Position numbers and translations under genes: made by a program
Notes under the pieces: model-generated
What the model was told of the DNA's origin: nothing
Databases searched by the model: none
What the model saw: only the letters and a program-made list of their open reading frames with translations
Source of the DNA: Mycolicibacterium pulveris
GTDB lineage: Bacteria > Actinomycetota > Actinomycetes > Mycobacteriales > Mycobacteriaceae
Length of the DNA stretch: 64,000 bases
Direction of reading: 5' to 3'
NCBI RefSeq assembly: GCF_010725725.1
Contig: NZ_AP022599.1
Span: 1,178,001-1,242,000 of the forward strand
Shown: positions 61,901-64,000 of the stretch, in pieces
Layout: each line of letters begins with the position of its first letter
Position numbering within the stretch: position 1 is the stretch's first letter

Positions 61901-63795
61901 CTGAACGCCACGCTCACGGGAACACCGCTTTGGTTGATGGTGTCGGTGACGACAGCTTTACCCGGCTCGATCGGGACATTGGCGACGTCGACCAGGGTCA
62001 TGCCACCATTGCCGTCTTCGACGGTGACGGTGAAGCTGTCGAAGTCCTCATCCGGGGAGGCGAACGCATTGAGGCGCTCCACTTGACTCGGGGTATAGGT
62101 GAAGGTGCCGTCGGCGTTGACGACGACACTCCCCTTGGCCGGGCCAGTGGTCACGGTGAAGGTCAGCTCATCGAGGTCGGGATCGACGACATGGAGGTTG
62201 CCGACGACCAGTCCGTCGGCATCCGGGTCGCTGAACGTCGGTGAGGCGTTCGGAGGATCATTCTCTGCGCTCACGGTGATCGTCACCGTCGCGGTATCCA
62301 GGGTGGTGCCGTCGGAGACGGTGTAGCTGAACGAATCTGGGCCGCTGTAGTCCGCGTCGGGGGTGTAGGTGAACGACCCGTCCGCATTCAGGTCCACGGT
62401 GCCGTGGTTCGGGCCGGTGTGCAGCGCCGCGCTCAGCGAGCCGCCCTCGGGGTCGGTGTCGTTGCCCAACACCCCTGGACCCGCGACGGTCAACACGGAA
62501 TCCTCGGCGACGCTGTAGGCGTCATCGATGGCCACCGGCGCTAAATTCGCCGATGTCACCTCGATGACCACGGTGCCGGTGGAGGCGTGCCCGCCGCTGC
62601 CGCTGGCCAGGCTGCCCAGGCCGTGGACGTGAAAGCCGCTGTCGACATCGGTGACGGTGACGGTGACCTCGTCGGTCAGGACGCCGACCCCATCCCAGCC
62701 CGGATCCGGGGTGTAGGTCCAAGTGCCGGTGGCCTGATCGATGCTGATGGTGCCGTGAGCCGGCCCGCCGGGCTGCCCGCTGGCCGGCACCGAATACCGC
62801 AGCGCATCACCGTCACCGTCGACACCGCCGAACTCGATCGGGGCGCTGACCTGCCCCGGATTGAGCACCAACGTCACCTGGCGCGAATCCTGCACCGAGG
62901 GAGTGTCATTGGACAGCGTCTGGCTGGCCTGGCGCCGCGCCCACGCCAGCATCCCCCACAACATCGCGTTCTCCAGCGGGGCGCCCGGCCCGATGATCGG
63001 CTGGAAAAACCCCACCACCAGATCGACCGTCGCACTCAACAACGCCGCCGGAAGGGCCAACACCGCCGCGATCGGATCCCGCGCCCCGACCCGCACCTCC
63101 GTCGACGCCGGCTCATCCGCGGTCACCGCAGACTCCCCGGCCATCACCACCGGCGCATCCACCACCTCCGGCAGGTCGACATCCGTGTCTACCGGGTCTT
63201 CGTCGGCAGTGCTGGTGTCGTCGCGGTCGGTGACGGTGTCCGCCGCGGAAGGCTCGGTGGGCGGTGCGGATGATGCGGTGGTCGACGCCGCGTTGCGCGA
63301 AGACGGCGACGTGGGCTCCGCAGGAGGCGGCGCGGGCGCATCGGCTTCGGCATCCGTTTCGGCGACCGTGTCGTCATTGGTTTCGACAACGGCGTCATCG
63401 TCATCGCCCTCGTCGAGCAGCTCGGTCTCGTCGGCCGCGACGACGTCGTCGTCGTCCCCGCCGGTCAGGTCGTCGTCGCCGCTCTCGGCGTCGTCTTGAC
63501 CGTCGTCTTGACCGTCAAGGCCATCCGCGTCGGTGTCATCACCGGCTTCGGCGGCGGTCTCGGACTCGGTGTTGGCGGTGGCGCCGTCGCTCTCGGGGGC
63601 CGCGACCGCCGGGGCGATGCCGTAACTCGTCGACACCGCCATGCCCACGCCTAGCGCCACCGCCAGCGCGCCCACCCGGCCGATGTAGCGCGAATACCTC
63701 ACCTCGGTGTTCTGCGCACCCGGCGTCGCGGACCACTCGAGCGCGCCGCCACCCCCTCGCGATGCGATCCGGCGAGCATGCCGCGGCGAGCCCAT
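58963..63795 (-). CDS. Giant secreted YVTN beta-propeller / cadherin-like repeat protein
   Basis: The protein has 1610 residues; AGGGGGG precedes the ATG. A basic N-terminus and signal (YIGRVGALAVALGVGMAVSTSYGIAPAVAA) are followed by about 130 acidic Asp/Glu-rich residues. VCBS/cadherin-like modules follow (GTISIDQATGTWTYTPDPGWDG; VDLNADGSFTYTPDADYSGPDSFSYTVSDG). Then come 7 repeats of YVTN type (AVSPDGxxAYVTNxxDxTVSVIDTATxTVxxTITVG), another VCBS module, and 14 more repeats. By count this makes three seven-bladed propellers. It is probably a surface adhesion or binding protein; there is no enzyme motif. The repeat units are close to identical, so copy number may vary between strains. Confidence 0.88.
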   Translation of the reverse strand: MGSPRHARRIASRGGGGALEWSATPGAQNTEVRYSRYIGRVGALAVALGVGMAVSTSYGIAPAVAAPESDGATANTESETAAEAGDDTDADGLDGQDDGQDDAESGDDDLTGGDDDDVVAADETELLDEGDDDDAVVETNDDTVAETDAEADAPAPPPAEPTSPSSRNAASTTASSAPPTEPSAADTVTDRDDTSTADEDPVDTDVDLPEVVDAPVVMAGESAVTADEPASTEVRVGARDPIAAVLALPAALLSATVDLVVGFFQPIIGPGAPLENAMLWGMLAWARRQASQTLSNDTPSVQDSRQVTLVLNPGQVSAPIEFGGVDGDGDALRYSVPASGQPGGPAHGTISIDQATGTWTYTPDPGWDGVGVLTDEVTVTVTDVDSGFHVHGLGSLASGSGGHASTGTVVIEVTSANLAPVAIDDAYSVAEDSVLTVAGPGVLGNDTDPEGGSLSAALHTGPNHGTVDLNADGSFTYTPDADYSGPDSFSYTVSDGTTLDTATVTITVSAENDPPNASPTFSDPDADGLVVGNLHVVDPDLDELTFTVTTGPAKGSVVVNADGTFTYTPSQVERLNAFASPDEDFDSFTVTVEDGNGGMTLVDVANVPIEPGKAVVTDTINQSGVPVSVAFSPDGTHAYVTNFSDNTVSVIDTATGITIASRAIRGLPVSVAVSPDGDLAYIVSTAENKVSVIDTATLRVTATVGVGDTPMGVAVSSDGSRAYVTNGADGTVSVIDTATNTVIDTVTVGASPLSVAVSRDGGRVYVTNQLDDSVSVIDTATNTVTGSITVGDQPFGVALSPGGGRAYVTNGLNGTVSVIDTVTNSVIDTITVGGFPSRVAVSPDGSLAYITNFDDGTISVIDTATSSVIDTVTVGDFPNYVAFTPDGSLAYVTHGDGGTISVIQVVSGVGGNEAPTALPTFGDPDVGGVVGGDLNVMDPNGDALSYTVIGQPGRGGVVVDADGTFRYTPTQAARLEAFVAGGQQFDSFVVAVDDGNGGVTAVSVDVPIAPGVAVVVDGFSVFSSPNGIAVSPDGTSVWITSGDRVSVETPTGSAALFGVVGNSDPFGVALSPDGSRAYVALDPDDGSAGSVVVIDATTFAELGTVAVGFRPFGVVVSPDGARVYVTNDDSVSVIDTATNTVVDTVDVSGRALGVAVSPDGDRVYVTNTYDDSVSVIDTATNAVVDTIAVERDPFSVAVSPDGALVYVTNSGDETVSVIDTATGTVTGTIAVGSIPLGVVFSPDGSIAYVTTAGDDSVSVIDTASGTVIDTVAAGDVPSLLAVSADGSRVYIVNNVGDTVSETSVDTVSVISISSDTSAKIVVGDQPFGVAFSPDSDVAYVVNVTDGTVSVIDTATGTVLDTITAGEFPVLVAVSPDGSLAYVTNSGDETVSVIDTATGTVVDTITVDGAPGGVAFSPDGAIAYVAKQLGDSVSVIDTATGTVVDTITVGSAPVGVAVSPDGDIVYVTNQLDGTVSVIDTATGTVTTITVGEAPVGMALSPDGNIVYVTNQLDGTVSVIDTATGTVIDTITVGGTPGGVAFTPDGTRAYIANPGDNTISVIDTATGTVIDTLFGTNPTWIAISPDGTHAYITNPDNNTVSTIPITPNTTVV

Positions 63796-63949
63796 AACCA
63801 GTCCCCCCTGAGGTCAGTCCACAGTCCATCCGACGAAGATCGTAAATTGACAGTAACGTCAGGGCAGGCGCAACGAATCGGGTGTTTCCCCATAATCGTC
63901 ATGATCATCAGCAAACCCGACTCGTCGAGCCGACGGCGTTATCGGCGGG

Positions 63950-64000
63950 TCACACCTCCTCGTTTGCCGGCGCGATCGTGATGATCGACACCGCCTCGAC
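63950..64000 (-). CDS. Possible 3' end of a gene entering from the right edge
   Basis: Read leftward from the edge, 16 codons (VEAVSIITIAPANEEV) run into a TGA at 63952-63950. The piece is too short to judge and may be chance. The interval 63796-63949 holds the promoter and ribosome site of the propeller gene. Confidence 0.2.
   Translation of the reverse strand, partial: VEAVSIITIAPANEEV

Overview
The window is chromosomal DNA of a fast-growing mycobacterium (Mycolicibacterium-like). The evidence is high GC, an MspA-type porin, mycolic-acid methyltransferases of the MmaA2 and MmaA4 types, a MceG/Mkl ATPase beside rplJ-rplL, an LpqN-like lipoprotein, DUF732 and PE-PPE-domain proteins. The block from about 4.6 to 28.2 kb keeps, in inverted orientation, the gene neighbourhood known around M. 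tuberculosis Rv0642c-Rv0655: mkl, rplL, rplJ, ROK kinase, a small Rv0649-position gene, alpha-mannosidase, UbiB-like kinase, lipG and mmaA genes. Other genes are interspersed.

Layout. 0-4.6 kb: two adjacent secreted proteins with acidic N-terminal regions (one cut by the window edge, one an alpha/beta hydrolase) and a molybdopterin oxidoreductase. 4.6-8.1 kb: two tandem MceG-type ATPases, then the rplJ-rplL operon with its leader hairpin and terminator. 8.2-14.4 kb: DUF1772 protein, ROK kinase, small gene and GH38 mannosidase, with overlapping start/stop codons in the last three. 14.4-22.8 kb: coiled-coil protein, EEP phosphatase, nucleotidyltransferase-like protein, WYL regulator, P-type ATPase, two DinB proteins, small winged-helix-like protein, TetR regulator. 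22.8-28.9 kb: MpaB-type oxygenase, UbiB-like kinase, LipG, MmaA2, MmaA4, porin. 29.2-35.8 kb: PE-PPE hydrolase, membrane EEP protein, small DUF4242-like protein, large LuxR-type ATPase regulator, lipoprotein. 36-37.8 kb: three tandem copies of a small secreted four-cysteine protein, two of them within an identical 447-bp repeat.

The most striking part is 37.8-57.3 kb. This is a visibly AT-richer, probably acquired Wzx/Wzy-type surface-polysaccharide locus. It holds a DUF4012 protein, a Wzz/BY-kinase, an AsnB-like amidotransferase translationally coupled to a TagD-like cytidylyltransferase, a methyltransferase, a Wzy-like polymerase or ligase, two glycosyltransferases, a Wzx flippase, a TagF/TagB-like CDP-glycerol glycerophosphotransferase, an initiating polyprenyl-phosphate sugar transferase, a one-polypeptide fusion of UDP-glucuronate decarboxylase with UDP-glucose dehydrogenase, and a Wzb-like tyrosine phosphatase. 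Read together, the genes predict a lipid-linked heteropolysaccharide containing UDP-xylose- and/or glucuronate-derived sugars, decorated with glycerol phosphate, polymerised outside the membrane and controlled by a tyrosine kinase/phosphatase pair. Teichoic-acid-like chemistry is not a standard mycobacterial trait. Two genes of the locus (flippase and phosphatase) appear to start at CTG codons behind AAGGAG ribosome-binding sites.

57.3-64 kb: a DUF732 secreted protein, a lipoprotein, a DUF1023 hydrolase pseudogene, and a 1610-residue secreted protein with 21 YVTN-type repeats (three seven-bladed propellers by count). At least three families of short interspersed palindromic repeats occur in the window; one member sits in frame inside the mannosidase gene. 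No rRNA, tRNA, CRISPR array, intact IS element or prophage was recognised.
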